Below are positions 1-6,679 of a stretch of 10,007 bases of DNA, piece after piece. The notes under the pieces were generated by a model. It searched no databases, was not told the DNA's origin, and was given only the letters and a program-made list of their open reading frames with translations. How positions within the stretch are numbered: position 1 is the stretch's first letter; every line of letters begins with the position of its first letter. Made by a program: the position numbers and the translations under genes. The stretch is from the NCBI GenBank assembly GCA_015484715.1, contig WFUY01000192.1, forward strand, positions 1 to 10,007, given 5' to 3'. The DNA comes from Thermoflexales bacterium (lineage in GTDB: Bacteria; Chloroflexota; Anaerolineae; S140-20).

Positions 1-1139
1 ACCAGGTCCGCCAGCCAGTCGGGGACCTCTTCTGCAGGAGCAGCTTCTTCCTCGGTCGAGACCTCAGGCGCGCTGGTCAGTTCCTGCAACCAGTCCGGGA
101 CCGTTTCCGCCATAGGCGAGGGTGCTTCTTCGGCCCCAGGAATTTCCGACGGTTCCAGGGGCGGGAGGAGTTCTTCCTCAGCGGTGATCTCTGCCAGCCA
201 GTCCGGCATCTCTGCGGACGGGGCCTCTTCCTCAGTAGGGGGAACTTCGACCTCAGCGGCGGCGGCCACCTCCTGGAGCCAGTCGGAGACGGCGGGGGCG
301 GCTTCCTCCGTGGGCAATCCGACCATCCATTCGGGAGCCTCTTCGGTGGGGAGAGCTTCGACAGGTGGGGTGTAGACCAACCGCTCGATGGTCACCTCCT
401 GCACCGGAAGGGGGGAGAGGTCTCCTAGCAGCTCTTGAGCCACTCGGTGCTCTGGGTCGAAGGCTTCGGCCAGGCGCAGGTGCTTGGCACCCTCATCGCC
501 CCGCCCGTCGAAGCTCCACAGGTCTCCTAGCAGGAGATGGGCCTTCAAACAGTTGGGGAGACGTTCCAGGAGTTCCAGGGCGATGGCCTCAGCCTCGATG
601 CGCCGGCCGTCGCGCCAGAGCGCTTCGAGCAGCGCGGCTTGGAGGTCTACCCGATCGGGATGATCGCTCAAGAGCGCCCGCAGCTCCTCGATGGCACGAT
701 CGTAAAGGTGGCCTCGGAGGTAGAGGCGGGCCAGGGCCCCCCGGGTGAGGGGCACCCGATCCGGCGGCTTCCCATCCCGCCGGCCGTAGAGGTTGCGGAG
801 TTCCTCGATGATCACCTCGTTGTCGGGAGCCAGCTCGAAAGCCCGTTCCATATACCAGACGGCCTCGGGAAGGGCTTTGGCTTGATCCTGGATGATGCTG
901 AGCGCCACGTAGGAGACGAAATCCTCGGGGTTGACGCTAAGTACGCGCTGGAAGAGGTTGACAGCTTCCTCGTACTGCTTCTTCTCCAGGGCCGCTTTGC
1001 CCATCAGTTGGTAGGCAGGCAGGTATTTGGGGTGATGCTTCAGGATGTGGCGGCAATGCGCAATGGCCTCGTCATACGCTTCCTGTTCAATCAACGCCTC
1101 GATCTCGTCACAGTAATCACTCAAAGTAATCTCGGCCAT
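1..1139 (-). CDS. TPR repeat protein with DWL-motif acidic tail (C-terminus off the window)
   Basis: This frame stays open for 379 codons from an ATG at 1139 to the left edge. GAGGAG at 1146-1151 lies 6 nt upstream and decides the start. Residues 1-240 are helical tetratricopeptide repeats; examples are YDEAIAHCRHILKHHPKYLPAYQLMGKA at about 22-49 (given as a span), QYEEAVNLFQRVLSVNPED at 55-73, YDRAIEELRALLSDHPD at 146-162 and EGAKHLRLAEAFDPEHRVAQ at about 216-235. After about residue 245 the protein becomes a Pro/Glu/Ala-rich, presumably disordered tail carrying five Trp modules (Trp at 271, 287, 314, 350, 375), most reading (P/S)DWLxE(L/I/V). No signal peptide or membrane segment is visible, so it is probably cytoplasmic. 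TPR arrays act as protein-binding scaffolds; the partner here is unknown. It lies downstream of the deacetylase-family gene on the same strand but has its own promoter. The family call is firm and the function is not. Confidence 0.85.
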   Translation of the reverse strand, partial: MAEITLSDYCDEIEALIEQEAYDEAIAHCRHILKHHPKYLPAYQLMGKAALEKKQYEEAVNLFQRVLSVNPEDFVSYVALSIIQDQAKALPEAVWYMERAFELAPDNEVIIEELRNLYGRRDGKPPDRVPLTRGALARLYLRGHLYDRAIEELRALLSDHPDRVDLQAALLEALWRDGRRIEAEAIALELLERLPNCLKAHLLLGDLWSFDGRGDEGAKHLRLAEAFDPEHRVAQELLGDLSPLPVQEVTIERLVYTPPVEALPTEEAPEWMVGLPTEEAAPAVSDWLQEVAAAAEVEVPPTEEEAPSAEMPDWLAEITAEEELLPPLEPSEIPGAEEAPSPMAETVPDWLQELTSAPEVSTEEEAAPAEEVPDWLADL

Positions 1140-1210
1140 AGCCAGCTCCTCGACGCGAATAGGGCAGGCATGATGCGGGCACACGGACGGAACGGCTGAT
1201 CGCTTCCAAA

Positions 1211-1239
1211 ATTATGCCCTGTTTTGACGAAAATGGCAA
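1211..1239 (-). promoter_or_regulatory. Sigma70-type promoter of the TPR gene
   Basis: On the minus strand, TTGCCA (1239-1234) and CATAAT (1216-1211) are separated by exactly 17 nt. Each hexamer matches consensus at 5 of 6 positions. The predicted start near 1204 gives a leader of about 65 nt before the ATG at 1139. It suggests that the TPR gene need not depend on readthrough from the upstream gene. Confidence 0.6.
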
Positions 1240-1255
1240 ATCGGCCTCCGAGCGG

Positions 1256-1323
1256 CCTGACAGATTTCCCGGAGACCCTCCCGCAGGTTAACCGCGTGGC
1301 TCGCGAGGGGTGACACTGTCAGG
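1256..1323. repeat. Inverted repeat and palindromes upstream of the TPR promoter
   Basis: CCTGACAG (1256-1263) and CTGTCAGG (1316-1323) form a perfect 8-bp inverted repeat 52 nt apart. The right arm is part of an 11-bp palindrome, TGACACTGTCA (1311-1321). GGTTAACC (1286-1293) is a further perfect palindrome between the arms. They sit just upstream of the -35 of the TPR promoter, where regulator sites may lie. Chance is not excluded for arms this short. Confidence 0.35.
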
Positions 1324-1338
1324 TAGCTAGATCGGCCT

Positions 1339-2364
1339 CTACAGGCCGTGGAGGGCTTTCACCTTTTGGATCCGCTCTTCGACCTCCCGCTCTGGGTGGG
1401 GGGAGGGTCCTAAGGGGTCCACGACCTCTTGTTCGCCCAGCAGAGCGTAGAGGGTGTTGAGGACCCCATAGGCGAGGGCCTGCAGGTGATACCCGCCCTC
1501 CAGGGTGAAGACCACCCGTCCTTGGCAGAGGTGGGAGGCCATCGCCACCAGCTCTTGAGCCAGGTGGGCATAGCCCGGTACGGAGAGTAGCATCATGGCC
1601 AGCGGATCATCCCAGTGGGCATCGTAGCCGGCGGAGACGAGGATCAACTGCGGGTGGAAGCGCTCGGCCAGCGGCCAGAGGATCTGTTCGAAGATGGCCG
1701 CGTAGCCCGCATCGCCGACTCCCGGCGGTAGGGGCACGTTGACCGTATACCCTTTGCCGGCTCCCTGACCTGTCTCGGCGATCCAGCCGGTGCCCGGATA
1801 GAAGGGGTACTGGTGGATGGAGAAGAAGAGGACCGTTGGGTCCTGGTAGAAGATGTCCTGAGTGCCGTTGCCGTGATGGACGTCGAAGTCCACGATCAGC
1901 ACACGTTCCAGTCCCTTTTCTTTCCGAGCAAAGTGGGCGGCCAAGGCCACGTTGTTGAAGAGGCAGAAGCCCATCCCCCGGCTGCGGGTGGCGTGGTGTC
2001 CCGGCGGGCGGACCAGCGCGAAGCCATTATCCACCTCTCCTGCCAGCACGGCCTCGACCAGGCCCAGTAGGCCACCGGCGGCCAGCAGGGCGGCATCGTA
2101 GGAGTGCCGAGTGACATAGGTGTCGGCGTCCAGGTGACCGCCGCCCCGCTCGGCAACCTGGCGCACCCGGGCGATGTGGGCCGGGGTGTGGACGCCCTGA
2201 AGCCGGTCCTCGGAGATGGGCTGCGGGGGGATCGAGGTAAGGCGCTCCAGCACGCTGCGTTCCGTCAGCACCTGGAGGATGCTCTCCAGGCGATGTCGGT
2301 TCTCGGGATGGCCGGCCAATGTGTGCTCCAGGAAACGGGGATCGTAAACGTATCCTGTTGCCAT
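1339..2364 (-). CDS. Class II-type histone deacetylase family amidohydrolase
   Basis: This is a 341-residue single-domain member of the arginase/deacetylase fold, a zinc amidohydrolase family that removes acetyl groups from lysine side chains or polyamines. Visible motifs are RPPGHHA with the His dyad H123-H124, MGFCLFNNVA (131-140), DFDVHHGNGTQ with zinc ligands D161 and H163, SAGYDAH with zinc ligand D248, and LEGGY with the catalytic Y292. All catalytic residues are present and the length is normal for bacterial members (about 340-380). RPPGHHA and FCLFNN are the class II (HDAH/HDAC6-like) forms; AcuC-type enzymes have a class I pattern instead. AGGAGG (2373-2378) lies 8 nt before the ATG. 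The enzyme has no export signal, so it is probably cytoplasmic. The substrate cannot be read from sequence; acetylpolyamine or protein acetyl-lysine are the known options. It lies 142 nt downstream of hppA on the same strand, with a strong hairpin between them. Confidence 0.9.
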   Translation of the reverse strand: MATGYVYDPRFLEHTLAGHPENRHRLESILQVLTERSVLERLTSIPPQPISEDRLQGVHTPAHIARVRQVAERGGGHLDADTYVTRHSYDAALLAAGGLLGLVEAVLAGEVDNGFALVRPPGHHATRSRGMGFCLFNNVALAAHFARKEKGLERVLIVDFDVHHGNGTQDIFYQDPTVLFFSIHQYPFYPGTGWIAETGQGAGKGYTVNVPLPPGVGDAGYAAIFEQILWPLAERFHPQLILVSAGYDAHWDDPLAMMLLSVPGYAHLAQELVAMASHLCQGRVVFTLEGGYHLQALAYGVLNTLYALLGEQEVVDPLGPSPHPEREVEERIQKVKALHGL

Positions 2365-2385
2365 AGGGTTTTCCTCCTGGACGGA

Positions 2386-2420
2386 ACCGCTCCCGCACCC
2401 GGGATGGGCGCGGGAGCGGT
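2386..2420 (-). repeat. Intercistronic hairpin between hppA and the deacetylase gene
   Basis: ACCGCTCCCG (2386-2395) is a perfect complement of CGGGAGCGGT (2411-2420). Pairing continues inward with one A/C mismatch (2397/2409) to a 5-nt loop at 2401-2405, giving a stem of 15 positions with 14 pairs. It lies 87 nt past the hppA stop and just upstream of the deacetylase Shine-Dalgarno. No U-tract follows it on the minus strand, so a classical intrinsic terminator is unlikely. RNA 3'-end protection, attenuation or processing are possible. Confidence 0.55.
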
Positions 2421-2506
2421 AGAGGGAGATAGAGACAAATGGTTGGCCCTGCGTAGGAAGACGATGGTTCTGTCAGAAAGCAGGTCCTACCCACCGATTG
2501 GGGGCC

Positions 2507-4792
2507 CTAAACCTCGTCCCCAGGGTTGGCGTGGGCCCCGGCCGATGCTGGTACCTCAGCGATACCTGTGGCCTCCTCGCCGGCCTCGGGGATCAGCTTG
2601 GCCTCTCGTTTGCTGGTCATAATCGCCCAGGCGATGATACCCAGGAGGGCCAGCATAATCGCCACGACGAGGGGGGAGAGGGTGAACTGGACGATCATCG
2701 GGGCGATGATGACGGAGACCAGGTTGATCACCTTGATCATCGGGTTCAGAGCCGGCCCCGCCGTGTCCTTCAGCGGATCGCCCACAGTGTCGCCCACCAC
2801 GCCCGCTTTGTGAGCGGGAGATCCCTTGCCTCCGTAGTGCCCATCCTCGACGTACTTCTTGGCGTTATCCCAGGCACCGCCCGCGTTAGCCATAAAGACG
2901 GCCAGCAATTGCCCGGAGAGGATGATGCCGGCCAGAAAGCCGCCCAGCGCTTCCTCGCGCAGCAGGAAGCCCACGACGACGGGGGTCAACACGGCCAGCA
3001 GACCCAGGCTGACCAGCTCTTTCTGGGCGGCCGCTGTGCTGATGCGCACTGCCCGCTGGTAGTCGGGGGTTACCTTCCCCTCCATAAGGCCGGGGATGTG
3101 GAACTGACGACGCACCTCCTCGATGATCACCGACGCCGCCCGACTGACGGCCCGGATGAGCAAGGAGCCGAAGAGGAGGGGGACGGCCCCGCCGATGAGC
3201 AGGCCGATGAAGACGACCGGCTCGGAGACACGGATGCCCTGGGTCAGGGCCGTGGGGTCTACCTTCTGCACGTCGGTGATGAAGGAGCCGAAGAGGGAAA
3301 CGGCGGCGATGACGGCGGAGCCAATGGCCACCCCCTTGGTGATCGCCTTGGTGGTGTTGCCCACGGCGTCCAGCTCGGCCATAATCTGGTGCGCGTCCTC
3401 ACCGAACCCAACCATCTCACCGATGCCGTTGGCATTGTCGGCGATGGGGCCGTAGCTGTCCATCGCCACGTTGTTGCCCGTCAGGGTCAGCATTCCAATG
3501 CCGGTCATCGCGACCCCGTAGAGGACGAAGGTGAAGCCCTGTCCCCAGTAGATGAGGACGGCGGCCAGGATGGTGGCGGCGATCACCAAGATGGCCCAGA
3601 CGCTGGACTCGTAGCCCGAGGCCAGACCGCTGAGGATGGTGGTGGCGGAGCCGGTCTGGGTGGAGCGGGCGATCTCCTGGACCGGCGCGTAGCGCCAGTC
3701 GGTGAAGTACTTGGTCAGCTCGTCAATGACGATAGCCAGGATGATGCCGGCCATCGTGGAGGCGAAAGCACGCCACTCGCCCATGTAAAGGAGGGCGACC
3801 AGGCCGAAGCCGATGATGGAGATGATGGCCGACGTGTAAAAGCCCCGGTTGATGGCGGTCATCGCGTTGCGGGTCTTGCCGACGGCCCGCACGAAATAGG
3901 TGCCGATGATGGAACTGAGGACCCCGATACCGCGCACGACCAGGGGGAAGACGATCCACTTGAGTTCGCCGGTCTGGGCGACGAGGACCAACCCCAGGAT
4001 CAGCGCGGAGACGATGGTGACCTCGTAGGACTCGAAGATGTCGGCGGCCATCCCCGCGCAGTCCCCCACATTGTCGCCGACCAGGTCGGCGATGACGGCG
4101 GCGTTGCGGGGGTCATCTTCGGGGATGCCCGCTTCCACCTTACCCACCAGATCGGCCCCGACGTCGGCGGCCTTGGTGTAGATCCCACCGCCCACGCGCA
4201 TGAAGAGAGCCAGCAGCGTGCCTCCGAAGCCAAAGCCTAGGAGGGCGTCAGGCGCAGCTGTGCCGTAGATCAAGAAGATGAGGGTGCCTCCCAGCAGCCC
4301 CAGGCCGTCGGTTAACATGCCCGTGATGGTGCCGGCTCGGTAGGCGATGCGTAAGGCGTCCCCAAAGCTCAGGCGGGCGGCGGCCGCAGCGACCCGAACG
4401 TTGCCTTGGATGGCCATGCGCATTCCCCATCGCCCCACCATCATTGAGAAGAAGGCTCCCATTATGAAGGCTCCGGCCCGGCCAAAGGCGACCCAGATCC
4501 GGGCCTGCTCCCCAAACTCCTCCACCGCTTCTGCCGAGGGCTGGACAACCCAGGCGCTGGCGAAGAGGACGACGGTCAAGATGCCAATGAGAGGTAGGAT
4601 GCGGCGGCGCTGCTGGTCGAGGTAGGCATCCGCGCCATCACGGATGTACCCCCAAACCCGCCGCATTTCAGGGGTGCCGGTGTCCTCCTGGAGGATCTGG
4701 CGGCGCAAGAAGAGAGCGTAGCCCAGTCCCAGGAGGGCGATGCCCAGCACGCTGAAAATCATCACCATTTCCGTTGTGCTTAGGCCGTGCAT
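2507..4792 (-). CDS. hppA: Membrane-bound proton-translocating pyrophosphatase, K+-independent type
   Basis: The enzyme hydrolyses pyrophosphate and uses the energy to pump ions out of the cytoplasm across the inner membrane. The 761 residues are mostly hydrophobic helices, as expected for the roughly 16-helix family. Signature segments are in order: GGGIYTKAADVGADLVGKVE (201-220), EAGIPEDDPRN (220-230), DNVGDCAGMAADIFES (240-255), DNANGIGEM (452-460), NAGGAWDNAKKYVE (636-649) and VVGDTVGDPLKDTAGP (665-680). These hold the Asp/Lys residues that bind Mg-pyrophosphate. In GNTTKAITKG (478-487), K482 and T485 occupy the positions that mark K+-independent enzymes; K+-dependent ones have Ala at the first. 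K+-independent members characterised so far pump H+. AAGGAGGT (4804-4811) lies 11 nt before the ATG, a slightly long spacing. The gene has its own promoter about 120 nt upstream. Family assignment is very secure; the ion is inferred. Confidence 0.97.
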   Translation of the reverse strand: MHGLSTTEMVMIFSVLGIALLGLGYALFLRRQILQEDTGTPEMRRVWGYIRDGADAYLDQQRRRILPLIGILTVVLFASAWVVQPSAEAVEEFGEQARIWVAFGRAGAFIMGAFFSMMVGRWGMRMAIQGNVRVAAAAARLSFGDALRIAYRAGTITGMLTDGLGLLGGTLIFLIYGTAAPDALLGFGFGGTLLALFMRVGGGIYTKAADVGADLVGKVEAGIPEDDPRNAAVIADLVGDNVGDCAGMAADIFESYEVTIVSALILGLVLVAQTGELKWIVFPLVVRGIGVLSSIIGTYFVRAVGKTRNAMTAINRGFYTSAIISIIGFGLVALLYMGEWRAFASTMAGIILAIVIDELTKYFTDWRYAPVQEIARSTQTGSATTILSGLASGYESSVWAILVIAATILAAVLIYWGQGFTFVLYGVAMTGIGMLTLTGNNVAMDSYGPIADNANGIGEMVGFGEDAHQIMAELDAVGNTTKAITKGVAIGSAVIAAVSLFGSFITDVQKVDPTALTQGIRVSEPVVFIGLLIGGAVPLLFGSLLIRAVSRAASVIIEEVRRQFHIPGLMEGKVTPDYQRAVRISTAAAQKELVSLGLLAVLTPVVVGFLLREEALGGFLAGIILSGQLLAVFMANAGGAWDNAKKYVEDGHYGGKGSPAHKAGVVGDTVGDPLKDTAGPALNPMIKVINLVSVIIAPMIVQFTLSPLVVAIMLALLGIIAWAIMTSKREAKLIPEAGEEATGIAEVPASAGAHANPGDEV

Positions 4793-4910
4793 ATTCCGTT
4801 TTTACCTCCTTATGTTTGGACTCGTTTGTGGTTGGGAAGAGAGAGTGTGCGCAGGTTTCTCCTTAGGGAGCCCCTGGTGGGGTATTGGGCCTGGGGAAGC
4901 CGTGCCCCCT

Positions 4911-4939
4911 ATTATACCCAGTTTCGCTCTATTTGTCAC
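4911..4939 (-). promoter_or_regulatory. Sigma70-type promoter of hppA
   Basis: On the minus strand, GTGACA (4939-4934) and a perfect TATAAT (4916-4911) are separated by 17 nt. The predicted start near 4904 leaves a leader of about 110 nt before the hppA ATG. The quality of the match suggests strong, probably constitutive expression. Confidence 0.7.
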
Positions 4940-5038
4940 GCAGCTTTTCGGATGGACGGGCAGGGCTTATCAATGCTTTAACCCTGGAGGTTCCTGAGGC
5001 CTAAAAAGGGGCTCTGGGGGGCAACGGGCGCACCCTTT

Positions 5039-5079
5039 CGAGGGTCTCCCAAGGCGAGGATCGCCTCGCGGAGACCTCG
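5039..5079. repeat. Large hairpin between the divergent promoters
   Basis: Three consecutive stem blocks pair: CGAG (5039-5042) with CTCG (5076-5079), GTCTCC (5044-5049) with GGAGAC (5070-5075), and GCGAGG (5054-5059) with CCTCGC (5064-5069), around an ATCG loop. There is a one-nt bulge and a 4-nt bulge on the left arm only, 16 pairs in all. It lies outside both predicted transcripts, so it could be a DNA-level site (cruciform or operator) or a relic repeat. Confidence 0.5.
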
Positions 5080-5133
5080 GGAATCTGGGTCTTGCTGGAG
5101 TGTGGATAAGCCCTATCACCACCGGTCGAATCA

Positions 5134-5162
5134 TTGTCAAATTCTGATGGGCGTGGTATAAT
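5134..5162 (+). promoter_or_regulatory. Sigma70-type promoter of the tmRNA gene
   Basis: TTGTCA (5134-5139) and a perfect TATAAT (5157-5162) are separated by 17 nt. The predicted start near 5169 is about 29 nt before the mature tmRNA 5' end, so a short leader would be removed by RNase P. Confidence 0.75.
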
Positions 5163-5197
5163 AGGATTCGCCTGGAAAGCCTTTCCGTGGCTTTGAT

Positions 5198-5592
5198 GGG
5201 GATGACAGGCTTCGACGGGGAAGGCTGGCCAGGAGGCTGCAAGCCGGGGCGGCGCTCCCACCCCGTGACCAAGGAGCGCGATCCTAAAGTGCCAACCGCA
5301 CGGACTTTGCGGCTCTCCCCCTCGCCGCCTAAGGGCGGCCTGAGGGAGGCCTGACCGCCAGAGCGCGCGGTCGCGTCCGCCCCATCCCCTCGCCGGCGGG
5401 ATGGGAGCCGGGCGTCATAAAAGTCGGCGTGCCCCATCGCCGACGCCGATAGGCGATGGGTAAGCTCCATCGGCTGGCCGGTGGTGGGCCCTGTCGGTCG
5501 GGACCACGCCGGTGAGATCCAAAAGACCGACTAAGCTTGTAGATGCCTCCGGTCGAATTCTCCGGACGCGGGTTCGATTCCCGCCATCTCCA
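5198..5592 (+). ncRNA. ssrA: Transfer-messenger RNA (tmRNA)
   Basis: tmRNA rescues ribosomes stalled on mRNAs lacking a stop codon: with SmpB it enters the A site, is charged with Ala and adds a degradation tag. The 5' end, GGGGATG (5198-5204), pairs with CATCTCC (5585-5591), a 7-bp acceptor stem with one G-U pair, followed by discriminator A5592. The family-typical GACAGGCTTCGACGGG follows the 5' end. The T arm is GCGGG (5568-5572), loop TTCGATT, and CCCGC (5580-5584). The CCA is not fully encoded (CCT follows), so it must be added. A tag frame lies at 5291-5332 and its stop codon sits in the loop of a GCCGCC/GGCGGC hairpin (5324-5339). The 395-nt length is normal for the one-piece form; the segment after the tag, where pseudoknots are expected, is very GC-rich. 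The family call is near certain; the exact ends are inferred from pairing. Confidence 0.97.
5291..5332 (+). other. tmRNA tag-peptide reading frame
   Basis: Thirteen codons starting GCC AAC CGC and ending CTC GCC GCC TAA give ANRTDFAALPLAA. With the non-encoded Ala supplied by charged tmRNA the tag would be 14 residues. The resume codon is an Ala codon, and the C-terminal LAA is the part read by ClpXP-type proteases, so the frame is well supported. No Shine-Dalgarno is expected or seen, since translation resumes rather than initiates here. Confidence 0.9.
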
Positions 5593-5614
5593 CCTTAACC
5601 ATTTTTCTCCGGTG

Positions 5615-5643
5615 GACGCGCCGTCCCGGTTGGGCGGCGCGTC
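5615..5643 (+). repeat. GC-rich hairpin just downstream of tmRNA
   Basis: GACGCGCCG (5615-5623) is a perfect complement of CGGCGCGTC (5635-5643). After one bulged T, CCC/GGG pairs close a GGTT loop (5628-5631), giving 12 pairs in total. A T5 run lies before it (5602-5606) and none follows it, so it is an atypical terminator at best. It may define or protect the tmRNA 3' side. It also argues that the next protein starts after 5643. Confidence 0.5.
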
Positions 5644-5728
5644 GCCCTATCTGGCCTCGATGCCTTTGTCTGTCCTCCCCCCAAAGGGCGTGGAGGGCTG
5701 CCATACGGATCGCCTCGGTTCTATCCCT

Positions 5729-6583
5729 ATGTCTGCTCTAGCAGTGAATTCTGAGCTGCCGGACCTGCGCATCGTCCCCATCGAGGGGTTGGTCTTCCAC
5801 GAGCGCCACGATTCCCGACGCATCCCACCTCTCCTCGAACGACTGCGCCAGGACGGCGTCCTCAAGAACCCACCCATCGTCGCCCCGATCCCTGGTAGCC
5901 ATCGCTTCGTCGTCCTCGATGGAGCCAACCGCACCGTCGCGCTGGCTCAAATGGGGTGTCCCCATATCCTGGTTCAGGTGGTGGACTACCAACATCCCCG
6001 CCTGCGGCTGAACGTCTGGTACCACTTGGTGACGGGGATCAGCGGTGAGGAGTTCGACCGTCGGGTCCGATCTATCTCCGGCCTGGAAGTGCTCTCCACC
6101 CGCGACCTGCTGACGGCGCGGGCAGCCCTAGCCCGGCGTTACATCTTGGCCTACGCCGTTCGTCCCGATGGGATGATCCTGATGTTCCGGGGAGGTGGGG
6201 ATGATATTGTACGCCAGTCAGAGCTGCTGAACGCGCTGGTGGATGTCTACGAGGGGCGGGCCGACATCTATCGGATCGGGACCGATCGAATGGAGGAGGT
6301 TGCCCCCCTGTACGGGGAGGTGGCTGCCCTTGTGGTCTTTCCCCATTATCATCCATCGGAGATCCTCGACCTGACCCGCCGTGAAGCCCGGCTGCCCACA
6401 GGGATCACCCGGCACGTCATCCCAGGCAGGGCCTTGCGGTTGCATTTCCCGCTGGACCTCCTGGCCGACACGGAGCAGTCCCTGGAGGAGAAGAACCGCT
6501 GGCTGCAAGGGTGGCTCAAACAGAAGTTCGTCACCGGCCAGGTGCGGTTCTACGAGGAGTCCACCTTTCTGTTCGACGAGTGA
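5729..6583 (+). CDS. ParB/SerK-fold protein, possible amino-acid kinase (SbnI/SerK-like)
   Basis: Taken from the ATG at 5729 the product has 284 residues. Residues 14-87 resemble the ParB N-terminal-like (ParB/Srx) fold: LRIVPIEGLVFHE, then a helix (IPPLLERLRQDGVLKNPPIV) and the FVVLDGANRTVALAQMG loop. In this fold SbnI and SerK use ATP or ADP to phosphorylate free serine; E25 of FHE and D64-R68 of DGANR fall where their catalytic and nucleotide-binding residues lie. The C-terminal part (200-245) contains LVVFPHYHPSEIL and TRHVIPGRALRLHFPLDLL, which I associate with that subfamily rather than with chromosome-partitioning ParB; no helix-turn-helix is apparent. The frame extends upstream to 5543 inside tmRNA, with further starts at 5660 (ATG) and 5690 (GTG); none has a clear Shine-Dalgarno, so the start is uncertain. 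It is first in a same-strand cluster with an ACT protein and a GCS2 ligase. The serine-kinase role is inference; the fold is moderately sure. Confidence 0.75.
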   Translation: MSALAVNSELPDLRIVPIEGLVFHERHDSRRIPPLLERLRQDGVLKNPPIVAPIPGSHRFVVLDGANRTVALAQMGCPHILVQVVDYQHPRLRLNVWYHLVTGISGEEFDRRVRSISGLEVLSTRDLLTARAALARRYILAYAVRPDGMILMFRGGGDDIVRQSELLNALVDVYEGRADIYRIGTDRMEEVAPLYGEVAALVVFPHYHPSEILDLTRREARLPTGITRHVIPGRALRLHFPLDLLADTEQSLEEKNRWLQGWLKQKFVTGQVRFYEESTFLFDE

Positions 6584-6609
6584 TGGGCCTTTCCGACGAA
6601 GCTCGGATT

Positions 6610-6661
6610 GGGAAGGAAGCTACCCCGGCGATTCGTATGGGGCCCGGAGCCCGTCCTTCCC
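6610..6661 (+). repeat. Structured leader before the ACT-domain gene
   Basis: GGGAAGGA (6610-6617) pairs perfectly with TCCTTCCC (6654-6661). Inside it GGGC (6640-6643) pairs with GCCC (6649-6652). The structure ends 6 nt before the Shine-Dalgarno of the next gene (AAGGAG, 6668-6673), so it could influence its translation. No T-tract follows. Confidence 0.4.
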
Positions 6662-6679
6662 CAGTGCAAGGAGCGCTTA

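Larger units (their letters stand above)
4793..5197. other. Divergent intergenic region between hppA and ssrA
   Basis: No credible gene lies in these 405 nt. The region holds the hppA leader (about 110 nt), two outward-facing promoters with -35 boxes about 195 nt apart, and a large hairpin between them (5039-5079). A short hairpin, GGAAA/TTTCC, lies in the tmRNA 5' leader near 5174-5186. I see nothing else with clear structure at 4940-5038. Confidence 0.6.

Noticed and set aside
537..1199. 220-codon open frame on the plus strand opposite the TPR gene
   Set aside because: The minus-strand frame has clear TPR motifs, a Shine-Dalgarno and a promoter; this one has none of these.
1333..1348. 6-bp inverted repeat CGGCCT/AGGCCG over the deacetylase stop codon as a terminator
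   Set aside because: The stem is short and no U-tract follows on the minus strand.
2498..4240. 580-codon open frame on the plus strand opposite hppA
   Set aside because: Its product is low-complexity Gly/Asp/His-rich sequence with no recognisable domain, and it is exactly antisense to a highly conserved gene. High GC removes stops from the opposite strand.
4970..5470. 166-codon open frame on the minus strand across tmRNA
   Set aside because: It overlaps most of the tmRNA and the ssrA promoter and has no recognisable protein motif.
5543..5728. N-terminal extension of the SerK-like protein
   Set aside because: It would begin inside tmRNA and translate the downstream hairpin; no ribosome binding site supports it. 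Starts at 5660 or 5690 remain possible.
6608..6679. 24-codon extension of the ACT protein
   Set aside because: It lacks a Shine-Dalgarno and covers the hairpin region, while the ATG at 6680 has AAGGAG at good spacing.
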